Assembly (NCBI RefSeq): GCF_003385515.1
Contig: NZ_QNVT01000024.1
Coordinates: 34,631-98,630, forward strand
From: Chryseobacterium pennae
GTDB lineage: Bacteria; Bacteroidota; Bacteroidia; Flavobacteriales; Weeksellaceae
DNA length: 64,000 bases
Reading direction: 5' to 3'
The notes under the pieces were generated by a model. That model saw only the letters and a list, made by a program, of their open reading frames with translations. It made no database searches and was not told the DNA's origin. Shown one piece after another: positions 8,417-17,360 of the stretch (the first letter of the stretch is position 1; every line of letters begins with the position of its first letter). The position numbers and the translations under genes were made by a program.

Positions 8417-9826
8417 CTATTCCAAGAATATTTCATTAAATTTCATTTTTAAAATATACTTACTTGTCAATAGTTCATTATAATTAAGAAAACTTTTTTC
8501 ATACTCAAATAATTGATTTTTGTATTCGTACACGGTTTTTTTTCCGTAAGTCAATAAATTAAATAGTAATTCGTTTGCTGCTGTTTGTAATTCGTATTCC
8601 TTTTTTGATAAGTTTATTTGGTCATTGAGGTTTTCAATATAATAATACAAATTTTCTGCCTGTTGAGTAACATCAAATTTTGTTTGCTTTAATTCTCTCT
8701 CTAAAATACTTTTTTCCAGCTCAGCCATTTTCTTTTTATTCTCTAGAATTCCCCAATTTAAAAGAGGAATATATGCTCCTACTGAAAGAGCTTGCTTTTG
8801 TATTGGTTTATTATAGAGATTTTCGAGCTCAGCTGCAGAACTATTCAAGCCAATGCCTAATTGAACAAAAAAATTAACAGCTCCATCTTTTTTTGTTTTA
8901 TCTATTTTTTCATCAGCTATCAGCAATTGAAGTTTTGCTTCATTCTCATAACTTTTTTCCAAGAAAGAAGATATAAGCGCTTCTTTATCAATAATTAAAT
9001 CAAAATCATCTACTGTTTTAAAGTATAATTCTTTTCTTTCATTAAGATTTAATAAATTTTTTAATTTACTAATTAACATGCTTAAATCAAAACTATCACT
9101 CTCCATTTTTTGGCTAAGTTGGTTAATTGTTATAGAAACTTGGTTAACATCAATTTCTAATGCTCTACCTAGTTTCTCTTTTTCTTCAAATTGGGCAAGT
9201 AAGGACTGAGTTTTTAGTATATTGTTTTTTGTTAATTCAATTTTCTTTTGCAAAATATATCCGTCAAAAAATAGTTGTGCAGCTTCAGTTTTTAACTTTG
9301 CGACATCCTTCTTATGATTTATCTCATCTAGCTTCCTTGTATAAAAGTACTTCCGTTTATCCCATTTATATTGGTTGAAGCCATTAATTGTTTGAGAGTA
9401 TGTTAAACTAACCCAGTTGCTGGAATAATTGGTAATTTTATTTTGTAAGTCATTATTCATAGCAATTGAATTAGTTAACGAAATCTCGCCTCCTGTGAAC
9501 GGCACTATTTGTTTGGTGGTGAAATTAATTGTCGGGCTCAAGAAATTTCTCTCTACTAAAGAAGTGCTGCCATTAAACTGTATGACTTCCTGTATAGATC
9601 TTTGATATGGTAGATTAGCCGTCATAAAAATTTGAGGAAGAAATGATTTTTTATAATTTTCAAAATCAATATTTCTTATCTGGTAAGCGGATTCAATATT
9701 CTTTGCTTTTTCAGTATTTGTTACCACTAAGTTGATTACCTCATCAATGCTTAGCGAATCATTATTATATTGACAATAAAATAGGGTTGGTATTATAATA
9801 AAAATTAAATTTGCAAAATTTTTCAT
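8417..9826 (-). CDS. TolC-like outer membrane efflux protein
   Basis: Outer membrane channel of a type I secretion system, 469 residues from the ATG at 9826. That ATG gives a clean signal peptide (MKNFANLIFIIIPTLFYCQ); an upstream ATG at 9865 would add 13 residues before it. Two long helical blocks follow, each with the heptad-like pattern of the OEP family (for example around QFEEKEKLGRALEIDVNQV and the C-terminal NELLFNLLTYGKKTVYEY). It is transcribed away from the operon at 9847, which encodes the exporter and adaptor, with only 20 bases between the two start codons. It probably completes the channel for the double-glycine proteins and perhaps the graspetide. Confidence 0.85.
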   Translation of the reverse strand: MKNFANLIFIIIPTLFYCQYNNDSLSIDEVINLVVTNTEKAKNIESAYQIRNIDFENYKKSFLPQIFMTANLPYQRSIQEVIQFNGSTSLVERNFLSPTINFTTKQIVPFTGGEISLTNSIAMNNDLQNKITNYSSNWVSLTYSQTINGFNQYKWDKRKYFYTRKLDEINHKKDVAKLKTEAAQLFFDGYILQKKIELTKNNILKTQSLLAQFEEKEKLGRALEIDVNQVSITINQLSQKMESDSFDLSMLISKLKNLLNLNERKELYFKTVDDFDLIIDKEALISSFLEKSYENEAKLQLLIADEKIDKTKKDGAVNFFVQLGIGLNSSAAELENLYNKPIQKQALSVGAYIPLLNWGILENKKKMAELEKSILERELKQTKFDVTQQAENLYYYIENLNDQINLSKKEYELQTAANELLFNLLTYGKKTVYEYKNQLFEYEKSFLNYNELLTSKYILKMKFNEIFLE

Positions 9827-9846
9827 TTGGCAAAAGTAATAAATTG

Positions 9847-11250
9847 ATGAAAAAAAAAGACACACTACAAAAAATTAATAAATTCCTATATGACTATTTT
9901 CCAAATGTTAATGGTGTATTATTGTTTGGAAGCGCATCTCTTTCACAACAGAATTTTGAGGATATTGATTTACTAATCATTGATGAGAAGTTTTCGTATG
10001 TTGCTAAGGAAAATTTTTACTATGACCGACAGCAGTTTGGGATAATCAAAATTCCTCTTAATGACATCTTTAATATCTTGGCGCACGATTTCAAAAATGG
10101 AATATATAAGCACATATTTGAGACGGGATTTATTATTAAAGATGAATTAAAAATTTTAAAAAATGTAAAGCAATACATTTGTAAAGACTATCCCGATAAT
10201 TGTACAATTATACGTTTTAATATTAATAGCACAATTTTCAAAATTAATCAATGTTTCAATAGCTTGAAGGGCGCAACACCTCTAATTGAATCATATCTAA
10301 ATTTAAGTGATTGTATAAATTACATTATTGATTTCATCATTTTACTGGATGGAAAAATTCATTTTAAATCTACAAAGCATAAAACTAGATATCTATATAA
10401 ATATCATCCTCAGTATGCTGTTAAGGTAGCCGGAATAGTAGAAGTTATAAAAAATAAAAGAATCACATTATTTCGAATAGAGGAGTTAATGAAGTTATTG
10501 GCTATCCCAAGAGAATTTAAATATAATAATGATTTCCTGGATGAACATCTTTCTGAATCAGATCCTCTAATTTTTTATATTCCCAATGCTGATCCTAAAG
10601 AAATCAAAAGAATTAAGGAAATTCTTAACCAACATAATTTGATATATTATATTTTTTATATTGATACAAACAACATCGAGGAGGCAGGAATATATATTTT
10701 TGTGAGTTGTAAGATTGAAAATAAAATAGCATCACTTAGAAATAGTTTAAAAGAATATTTGGGAGAAAGAAGAATGTTTTTTCCTTACAATTTTTCTTTT
10801 AATAATGAGATAAAATTCGGAGCTTTTTATTCATTGTTGGAGGAACTTTTCATAGAAATTCAACCTATAATTAATAGTATTGAAGCCGATGTAGAAAAAA
10901 CAGCAAAATTCATAAATACTATTATCAAACAAATTAATTTAACCTTTGAAGAACTTAGTTCTTATTATTTTTACAAAACTATTAATAATTTTCATAACTT
11001 AACTTTTAAAGAAATAGCAGATAAGGAAAAAAAATACAAGATGACCTACAAAAACACAAAAGATAAAACTATATTAAGTGCAGATACAGATCTTTTTGAT
11101 CTGAGATTTGACTTTGCTGCTTTACAACCAGTACCTAAGTTTTTTTTACTTCAAATTATTGATAGAATACTTTCAATGTTTATTTTAAAGGATAAGGAAA
11201 AATTTGAAATTGTCGATTCATTAAGAAATAATCATTTTACAAATGTTTAA
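9847..11250 (+). CDS. Nucleotidyltransferase-fold protein
   Basis: A 467-residue protein from the ATG at 9847 (an upstream in-frame TTG at 9811 is less likely). The N-terminus has the minimal nucleotidyltransferase signature: LLFGSASLSQQNFEDIDLL, with G28-S29 and the metal-binding pair D39-x-D41. The rest is a long, mostly helical region without a motif I recognise. Such enzymes transfer a nucleotide from NTP to RNA, protein or small molecules. It is the first gene of an operon that continues with the PCAT exporter (8-base overlap), the HlyD adaptor and two RNA-ligase-like genes, so it may belong to a nucleotide-transfer step tied to the exported product. The substrate is unknown. Confidence 0.65.
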   Translation: MKKKDTLQKINKFLYDYFPNVNGVLLFGSASLSQQNFEDIDLLIIDEKFSYVAKENFYYDRQQFGIIKIPLNDIFNILAHDFKNGIYKHIFETGFIIKDELKILKNVKQYICKDYPDNCTIIRFNINSTIFKINQCFNSLKGATPLIESYLNLSDCINYIIDFIILLDGKIHFKSTKHKTRYLYKYHPQYAVKVAGIVEVIKNKRITLFRIEELMKLLAIPREFKYNNDFLDEHLSESDPLIFYIPNADPKEIKRIKEILNQHNLIYYIFYIDTNNIEEAGIYIFVSCKIENKIASLRNSLKEYLGERRMFFPYNFSFNNEIKFGAFYSLLEELFIEIQPIINSIEADVEKTAKFINTIIKQINLTFEELSSYYFYKTINNFHNLTFKEIADKEKKYKMTYKNTKDKTILSADTDLFDLRFDFAALQPVPKFFLLQIIDRILSMFILKDKEKFEIVDSLRNNHFTNV

Positions 11251-13447
11251 TAAATTCCCTCATTTTACTCAGCTTGAAGCAAGAGATTGTGGTGCGGCTT
11301 GTTTGCAAATTGTCTCGAAATATTATGGTAAATTTTTTAATTTAGATGAACTGAGAGATATTTGCGGAGTCACTAAAGAAGGTATATCTGTTTATGATTT
11401 ATGTGAGTCGGCGGAAACAATTGGTTTAAAAGCTCTACCAGTTAAAGTTGATTTTTTAAAGTTAAAGAATGAAATTCCATTACCCTGCATTGCTCACTGG
11501 CGTAATACCCACTTCATTGTTATTTATAAAGTAAAGGATAATAAAGTTTTCGTATCAGATCCCGCGCTTGGTTTGATTACATATGATAGAAGGGAGTTTC
11601 TCAGTGGTTGGTTAGAAAGAACTTCCGAAAAAAAATTTAGAAAAGGTATTGCAATTGCACTTGAGCCTACGGATGTTTTTAATGAAATAAAGCCTTCAGG
11701 ACAATCTCCTTCTTTCGTTTATATTGCGAATTATTTGTTATCGCATCTAAGGCCCTATAAATCACAATCAATTCAGTTAATTTTGACAATGATTGTGATC
11801 ACTCTTTTACAAATCGCATTTCCGATAATAACTCAGTCGATTGTGGACGTGGGTATCTCTGCAAAGGATATGAACTTTATACTTATCCTTTTGGTTGCTA
11901 ATGTTGTTTTGGTTGTCAGTACGAGTATTGGTAATTGGATACGACAATCTATCAATGCTCATATTGCGTCAAGAGTCAAGGTATCATTATTATCAAATTA
12001 TATATCGAAACTATTAAAACTTCCGGTTAATTTTTTCGAGAATAAATTGGTCGGGGATATTCTACAAAGATCATTGGATTATGAAAGATTACAGAATTTT
12101 ATTATGAACTCAGCTTTTGCTATTATTTTAGCTTCGTTAAACATTTTAGTTTTTGGTATTATTCTATTTATATACAATTCTTCAATATTCTTGATATTCT
12201 TATTTGGCTCAATTTTATATGTGCTTTGGACTTTCCTGTTTTGGAATGTGAGAAAGAAAATGGATATACAATACTTTACTCTTCAGGCCAAGAATAATAG
12301 CCATTGGATCGAAATTTTGACCAATATTAATGAAATCAAAAATAATAACTACGAAAAAGGAAAAAGATGGAAATGGGAAAAACTCCAAGTAAAGCTTTAC
12401 GAAGTTGGAATTAAATTGTTGAATGTAAACCAAGCTGAGCAATTGGGAAGTAATCTATTAAATACTCTTAAAGATGTATCATTAACTTTCTTTTCTGCCT
12501 ATCTTGTAATTCAGGGTGAAATTACTATTGGTGTCTTAATAGCAATTCAATATATATTGGGACAATTGAGAAGCCCATTAGCAGAGGTGATAAACTTTAT
12601 AAAATCCTACCAGGTTGCTTACATTAGTTTTATAAGAATGAATGAAGTCAACCAGGTTCCGGAAGAGCAAGACAATGATGTCCTTAATAATATAATTTTC
12701 CCAAGCCATAAATCTTTGATTTTAAAAAGTGTTTCGTTCCGGTATTCTAATAGTTCGCCATTTGTGTTAAATAATGTTTCACTAATAATTCCCGAGGGAA
12801 AAGTTACGGCAATAGTAGGAGAAAGTGGAAGTGGAAAGTCTACCCTATTAAAAATATTAATGAGGTTGTATAACCCTTCTTTAGGAGAGTTTTATATCGG
12901 AGAAACGAATGTGAGTAATGTAAGTTTAAAACTATGGAGAGATAAAATTGGAGTTGTAAATCAGGAAGGAGATGTCTTCAAAGACAGTATAAAAAACAAT
13001 ATTATTCTTGGGAGAGAGCTTGATAACGAATTATTTCACAAAGCAGTAGTAAATTCAAATATTTTAGGCGATATCGAAAAGCTTCCTAAAGGATTTAATA
13101 CGGTAATGGGTGAAAACGGTAGAGGCTTAAGTCAAGGGCAAAAGCAAAGGATTATGATTGCAAGAGCACTGTACAAAAATCCGGAATATCTGTTTTTTGA
13201 TGAGGCTACAAATGCATTAGATTCAATTAATGAGTCAAAAGTGGTAAAAAACTTAGTTAAAGAATATGAAGGAAAGACAGCAGTAATTGTAGCACATCGA
13301 CTATCTACTATAAAGGATGCGGATCAGATTATTGTAATGCATAGTGGAAAGATTGTAGAGGTTGGAAAGCACGACGAGCTAATTAAAAATAAGGGACACT
13401 ACTCCAAGTTATTTACTAATCAAATGACACTTAATAGCATCATATGA
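11243..13447 (+). CDS. Peptidase-containing ABC transporter (PCAT, bacteriocin exporter type)
   Basis: Inner membrane exporter of 734 residues that cuts double-glycine leaders and exports the cargo. The N-terminal C39 peptidase has Q10, catalytic C16 (in EARDCGAACL), H90 (NTHFIVIY) and D106 (VSDPALG). Transmembrane segments lie at about 155-440. The nucleotide-binding domain has Walker A GESGSGKST (near 525), the signature LSQGQ (near 629), Walker B LFFDEAT (near 649) and the switch histidine in VAHRLST. It overlaps the nucleotidyltransferase gene by 8 bases and the HlyD gene by 4. Likely cargoes are the GG-leader proteins at 5611 and 7028 and the graspetide precursor at 18875. Confidence 0.95.
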   Translation: MFNKFPHFTQLEARDCGAACLQIVSKYYGKFFNLDELRDICGVTKEGISVYDLCESAETIGLKALPVKVDFLKLKNEIPLPCIAHWRNTHFIVIYKVKDNKVFVSDPALGLITYDRREFLSGWLERTSEKKFRKGIAIALEPTDVFNEIKPSGQSPSFVYIANYLLSHLRPYKSQSIQLILTMIVITLLQIAFPIITQSIVDVGISAKDMNFILILLVANVVLVVSTSIGNWIRQSINAHIASRVKVSLLSNYISKLLKLPVNFFENKLVGDILQRSLDYERLQNFIMNSAFAIILASLNILVFGIILFIYNSSIFLIFLFGSILYVLWTFLFWNVRKKMDIQYFTLQAKNNSHWIEILTNINEIKNNNYEKGKRWKWEKLQVKLYEVGIKLLNVNQAEQLGSNLLNTLKDVSLTFFSAYLVIQGEITIGVLIAIQYILGQLRSPLAEVINFIKSYQVAYISFIRMNEVNQVPEEQDNDVLNNIIFPSHKSLILKSVSFRYSNSSPFVLNNVSLIIPEGKVTAIVGESGSGKSTLLKILMRLYNPSLGEFYIGETNVSNVSLKLWRDKIGVVNQEGDVFKDSIKNNIILGRELDNELFHKAVVNSNILGDIEKLPKGFNTVMGENGRGLSQGQKQRIMIARALYKNPEYLFFDEATNALDSINESKVVKNLVKEYEGKTAVIVAHRLSTIKDADQIIVMHSGKIVEVGKHDELIKNKGHYSKLFTNQMTLNSII

Positions 13448-14784
13448 AAAAAGTTGAAGTCCACCATTCAGAAGAATTCAGGGATGTGATAAGCAAATTT
13501 CCCAGAAAGTTTAACTCTATTTTGGCATTTTCATTACTGATAATAATGATAATTTGTGGTTTACTCGGATGGTTTATCCAATCACCAGAGATGATTCTCG
13601 CAAATGTAAAGGTTACAGCGGAAAAGCCACCTATTACCATCGTTTCTGAAAGTAATGGTAAGATAAAGATCTTGGAATTTACCCCTCAGAAACAATTTAA
13701 AAAAGGTAGTGTTATTGGTGTGATAGAAAATCTAGGTGAAGAAGACAAAATCTTAAGACTTAAAGATTCTCTCGTTAAATACCAATCTTCATTATACACC
13801 TTAAATCTGAGATCTTTTGATTTCGCTCAAGCAGACAATTTAGGAGAAGTTCAGGAGCCGTATTTTAAATTTATTACTGCTTTACACGAAGTAAATAACA
13901 ATCGAAACGATAATGAGTATGACTTGCAGGTAGCAATGCTGAAACAGCAAATTGAACAATATCACTCATTAATTGCTCAAAGAAGCAATTTGAAAAAATT
14001 CAAGTCCAAGGAAATTAATATCTTATCTCAGAAGTATAGAGATGATTCTATCTTAGTATCAAAGAAAATGGCTATTGTAAATGATTTTGAAAATTCAGCC
14101 CTTAATTTTTTGAAAGAAAAGGAGAATCTAAAAAATATAGATATTGAAAATCTTAGGAACCAACTCAATATTGCCGATGCTAAGGGAAATCTAAATTTGT
14201 TTTTACTTCAAAAGAAGCTTAAGCTTTCAAATGTAGAATTAAAACTGTTAGAAAGTTTTCAGCAATTGGCACTCAGCGTCAATAACTGGGAGAAAAAATA
14301 TTTAATAAAAGTACCTGTTGACGGTCAAGTAGACTATGTTAACTTTATCTCTTCCAACCAGTTTGTTACCCAAGGTTCAATGCTTTTTAGTGTTTTACCT
14401 AATAATAACAAAATTATTGGACAAGTATTAATGCCTAGTGAAGGGGCCGGTAAGGTTAAAGTTGGCCAAACAGTTTTTATCAAGTTAAATGCATTTCCTT
14501 ACCAAGAGTTTGGAAAGCTGACAGGAACTGTAAAGAATATCTCCTTAATACCTAATGAATCGCAATATCTGGTCATTGTAGAAATACCGAAGGGACTTCA
14601 AAGCGATTCTGATAAAAACTTATCATTTGGTAAAAATATGGAAGGCCAGGCTGAGATTATTGTTGAAAAGAAAAGGCTAATTCATAAAATATTTGATAAA
14701 ATAATAAAAGCATTCGACAGAAAGGCGCCTGAAAAAGAGCAGAGTACAGATAAAGAAAAAAAAGAGAATGAGAAAAATAAATAA
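13444..14784 (+). CDS. HlyD-family periplasmic adaptor
   Basis: Membrane fusion protein of 446 residues that bridges the PCAT exporter and a TolC channel. There is one N-terminal transmembrane helix (about residues 25-45), then a lipoyl half (ANVKVTAEKPPITIVSESNG), a long coiled-coil hairpin (about 90-270), and the returning lipoyl/beta-barrel half with VPVDGQVDYVNF and AFPYQEFGKLTGTVKNIS. The C-terminal tail is very lysine- and glutamate-rich. The ATG overlaps the PCAT stop by 4 bases, so the two are probably made together. The matching TolC-like gene lies on the other strand at 8417-9826. Confidence 0.9.
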   Translation: MKKVEVHHSEEFRDVISKFPRKFNSILAFSLLIIMIICGLLGWFIQSPEMILANVKVTAEKPPITIVSESNGKIKILEFTPQKQFKKGSVIGVIENLGEEDKILRLKDSLVKYQSSLYTLNLRSFDFAQADNLGEVQEPYFKFITALHEVNNNRNDNEYDLQVAMLKQQIEQYHSLIAQRSNLKKFKSKEINILSQKYRDDSILVSKKMAIVNDFENSALNFLKEKENLKNIDIENLRNQLNIADAKGNLNLFLLQKKLKLSNVELKLLESFQQLALSVNNWEKKYLIKVPVDGQVDYVNFISSNQFVTQGSMLFSVLPNNNKIIGQVLMPSEGAGKVKVGQTVFIKLNAFPYQEFGKLTGTVKNISLIPNESQYLVIVEIPKGLQSDSDKNLSFGKNMEGQAEIIVEKKRLIHKIFDKIIKAFDRKAPEKEQSTDKEKKENEKNK

Positions 14785-16300
14785 TGAAGTTGCTCAAATT
14801 CTGAAAGAATTTATAAAAATAGAGTTGAATGAATATAAACATATTTTAGTAGATGAATGTTTTCAGCTAACGCCTGGTAAATATTTTCTTAAACTAACGG
14901 TCGTTTACGAATATTACTCCTCACGTATTTTAAAAGAAAATAAAGATATAGAAGGAACTAAAGTAGTTATTGATTACATACCTAAAATTAGTATTTTAAA
15001 AAATTTAAACACAAAAAAGGGTTACCTTTTTAATCAGTTTCCACATTCGACTATTATTAGGGACGAAAATAGGTTTTTGGTTAATTTAAAATCTTCTATT
15101 ATTTTCTTTACAGAAAAGCACAAAAGCATTATCAATAAAAGAGAAATAGATGAATTACGGTGGATTATCTCTAACTATATTGCTGGTATAAAAGATTATG
15201 ACTCTGACTATTTGAGATATAAAATCTATGAAGGATTAATTAATCTTTACAATTATTTTACACCGAATGACTTTATATCATTATCTACTTTACCTGTTCT
15301 TTTTTCATATCATCACTCACATCCTTATGTAAAAGAGATTATGAATAATCATTTAGCATCCTTAGATTTTGAACAAAGAATGATTGAGGTGTTAAACCAA
15401 TACGGTGGGTTTGTAAATAGTATAGATTCAAAAAATTCATTCTATTCTAATGAGGTTATTTTAGTTTTTAAATATTCTGATTTAGATCTTGATTCATTTC
15501 TTGAAAATATATTCTTTAAATTTTTTACAATAACTAGAAATGTTAACTACAGATTGAATAGCTTTTATTGGGAAAAGAATATTGAAGGATTTTTTACTCT
15601 CTATTTAAACGCAAATAAAGAATTAATTGAACGAGAAATACTCCCTGAGATAGAAATTAAATTAAATTCTAATGTACATGTAAAAGAAATAAGTGATATT
15701 TCTATGGTTTATGATCTTTTCCAGGACGACTACTATTTGGGCTTAAATAGATTATGTGAATATGTGTTAGAATTAAAAAGCAATGAGAGCCTAATCTGGA
15801 ATCAAAACATAGCAATTTCGTACTGTATTGAGCTATATGTAAACTGTATTATAAGATTAAATTTTAGTAAGAGAAACTTTTTAGATTTCAATAAATATTT
15901 GTCGCAGAAATGGCAATTATTTCTATTGTCAGATCAGGAATTGATTTCAAATGAATATGCAACTATTTCAGAAATGTATCAAAAGTTTGAGCGGCTTTAT
16001 TTAGTTAATGAAAGCTCACTAAATGAAAATTTCTGTAGTAAAATAGATAATTGGATACCTTCTGATTCCTTTTTAGAGGAAATTAATGTTATTGCTGAAA
16101 GTATGGATAATTTTTTACAGAAAAAAGAAAATATGTTTATTTCTAATGCAATACTTTCTAGTTTTAGTGATAACACTAAATATGCGTTTTTAGAGGGCTT
16201 TTTGTTTAAGTTTTTTGGGCTTATGGGGCTGGAAACAGAATCAAAAATCTACATAACTTATATAATTAATAGATTAAGTAATGAAACTGAATTTAATTAG
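14768..16300 (+). CDS. Unknown 510-residue protein of the exporter operon
   Basis: Soluble, Asn/Lys/Ile-rich protein without signal peptide or clear membrane segment. It overlaps the HlyD gene by 17 bases and the next RNA ligase gene by 20 bases, so it is an integral member of the operon. I could not place it in a family. The segment from about residue 300 (EREILPEIEIKLNS, then MVYDLFQDDYYLGL) faintly recalls the C-terminal domain found in lantibiotic dehydratases and related thiopeptide enzymes, but the key residues are not convincing. A role in modifying or chaperoning the exported cargo fits the context; it is only inference. Confidence 0.6.
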   Translation: MRKINNEVAQILKEFIKIELNEYKHILVDECFQLTPGKYFLKLTVVYEYYSSRILKENKDIEGTKVVIDYIPKISILKNLNTKKGYLFNQFPHSTIIRDENRFLVNLKSSIIFFTEKHKSIINKREIDELRWIISNYIAGIKDYDSDYLRYKIYEGLINLYNYFTPNDFISLSTLPVLFSYHHSHPYVKEIMNNHLASLDFEQRMIEVLNQYGGFVNSIDSKNSFYSNEVILVFKYSDLDLDSFLENIFFKFFTITRNVNYRLNSFYWEKNIEGFFTLYLNANKELIEREILPEIEIKLNSNVHVKEISDISMVYDLFQDDYYLGLNRLCEYVLELKSNESLIWNQNIAISYCIELYVNCIIRLNFSKRNFLDFNKYLSQKWQLFLLSDQELISNEYATISEMYQKFERLYLVNESSLNENFCSKIDNWIPSDSFLEEINVIAESMDNFLQKKENMFISNAILSSFSDNTKYAFLEGFLFKFFGLMGLETESKIYITYIINRLSNETEFN

Positions 16301-17360
16301 ACTAAGGGAATCTATTAAGGATTCAAATATTACAATTGAAAAGCATCCTACAGAGGATCTGTTCATATATGGCTATTTTAAACATCCTCTTTCTAAAACG
16401 AAAAGTATCTGGAATGAATATTCCATTATGTGCAGAGGCTTAATTTTAAATAGTGAAGGAGAAATTATAGAAAGAGCATTTGATAAATTTTGGACATTCA
16501 GAAATCACATCACGGGTAATTTGATTTCTTTAAGTGAAAATAGAATTGTAAAATTACCAGATTCTGCACCTAAAATTTATGAAAAATTAGATGGTACAAT
16601 GGGAGTACTATATTGGGTTAAGGATATTCCATATATAGCTACTCAGAGATCATTTTCTAGTTTAAAAGCAATAAAAGCGAGTGAGATAATACAAAGGAAA
16701 TATCTACAGGAAACATTAAAATTGGACCGTCAGTTTTCTTACATTTTTGAGGTAATTTACCCTGAAGCCAGCCTCGTAGTCAATTATGGAGAGGAAGAGG
16801 ATCTAGTCTTGATCGGAGTAATTGATAAAGAAACGGGTATGAGCGTACAAAACATTTCTGAATTAGGTTTCAGAACTAAGAAGGATTTAACTGACGAGTT
16901 TAAAAATTTCACAAACTTCAATGAAATTGAAGAAGCAAACATAAATAATTTGGAGGGTGTTGTTTTAGAATATAACAATTCATTACGAATTAAAATTAAA
17001 TTTCCATGGTACAAGGAAATTCATAAGGAGTTACAGAGTGTCATAAATGCCGAATATCAGATGATTGAAAGTATAAACAAGCTTAGGAAGTATTATGGCT
17101 ATAAGGAAAATCCACTTTCGACAACTCTGATAATGGAAGCCATAAAAAATGGAAAAAAACAGGAGGATTTTGTCAACGAATTAAATATAGACCAGATCGA
17201 TAGAGGAGCAATAAAATGGGTTTGTCGGCAGTGGAATAACCATGAGGAAACAAATAAGTCCGTAAGCGAATTGTTCAATCAAAGTTTGGAATACGGCAAT
17301 ACCCCTGATGATAGAATATGGAAATGGAAAAGCAGATATTTAGATAAATATTATGACTAA
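16281..17360 (+). CDS. T4 Rnl1-type RNA ligase-like protein
   Basis: Nucleotidyltransferase of the RNA ligase 1 family, 359 residues. Motifs in order: MCRGLILNSEGEIIERAFDKF (the R-G-L-I/F-x-x-x-G block before the active site), motif I YEKLDGTMGVLYW with the adenylated lysine K102, motif IIIa-like FEVIYPEASLVVNYG, motif IV LEGVVLEY (E225) and motif V RIKIKFPWY (K238, K240). The family seals RNA 5'-phosphate to 3'-OH ends through an enzyme-AMP intermediate. The start overlaps the preceding gene by 20 bases and the end overlaps the second ligase by 8. An RNA ligase inside a type I exporter operon is unexpected; repair of cleaved RNA or adenylylation of a peptide are both possible. Confidence 0.8.
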   Translation: MKLNLIRLRESIKDSNITIEKHPTEDLFIYGYFKHPLSKTKSIWNEYSIMCRGLILNSEGEIIERAFDKFWTFRNHITGNLISLSENRIVKLPDSAPKIYEKLDGTMGVLYWVKDIPYIATQRSFSSLKAIKASEIIQRKYLQETLKLDRQFSYIFEVIYPEASLVVNYGEEEDLVLIGVIDKETGMSVQNISELGFRTKKDLTDEFKNFTNFNEIEEANINNLEGVVLEYNNSLRIKIKFPWYKEIHKELQSVINAEYQMIESINKLRKYYGYKENPLSTTLIMEAIKNGKKQEDFVNELNIDQIDRGAIKWVCRQWNNHEETNKSVSELFNQSLEYGNTPDDRIWKWKSRYLDKYYD

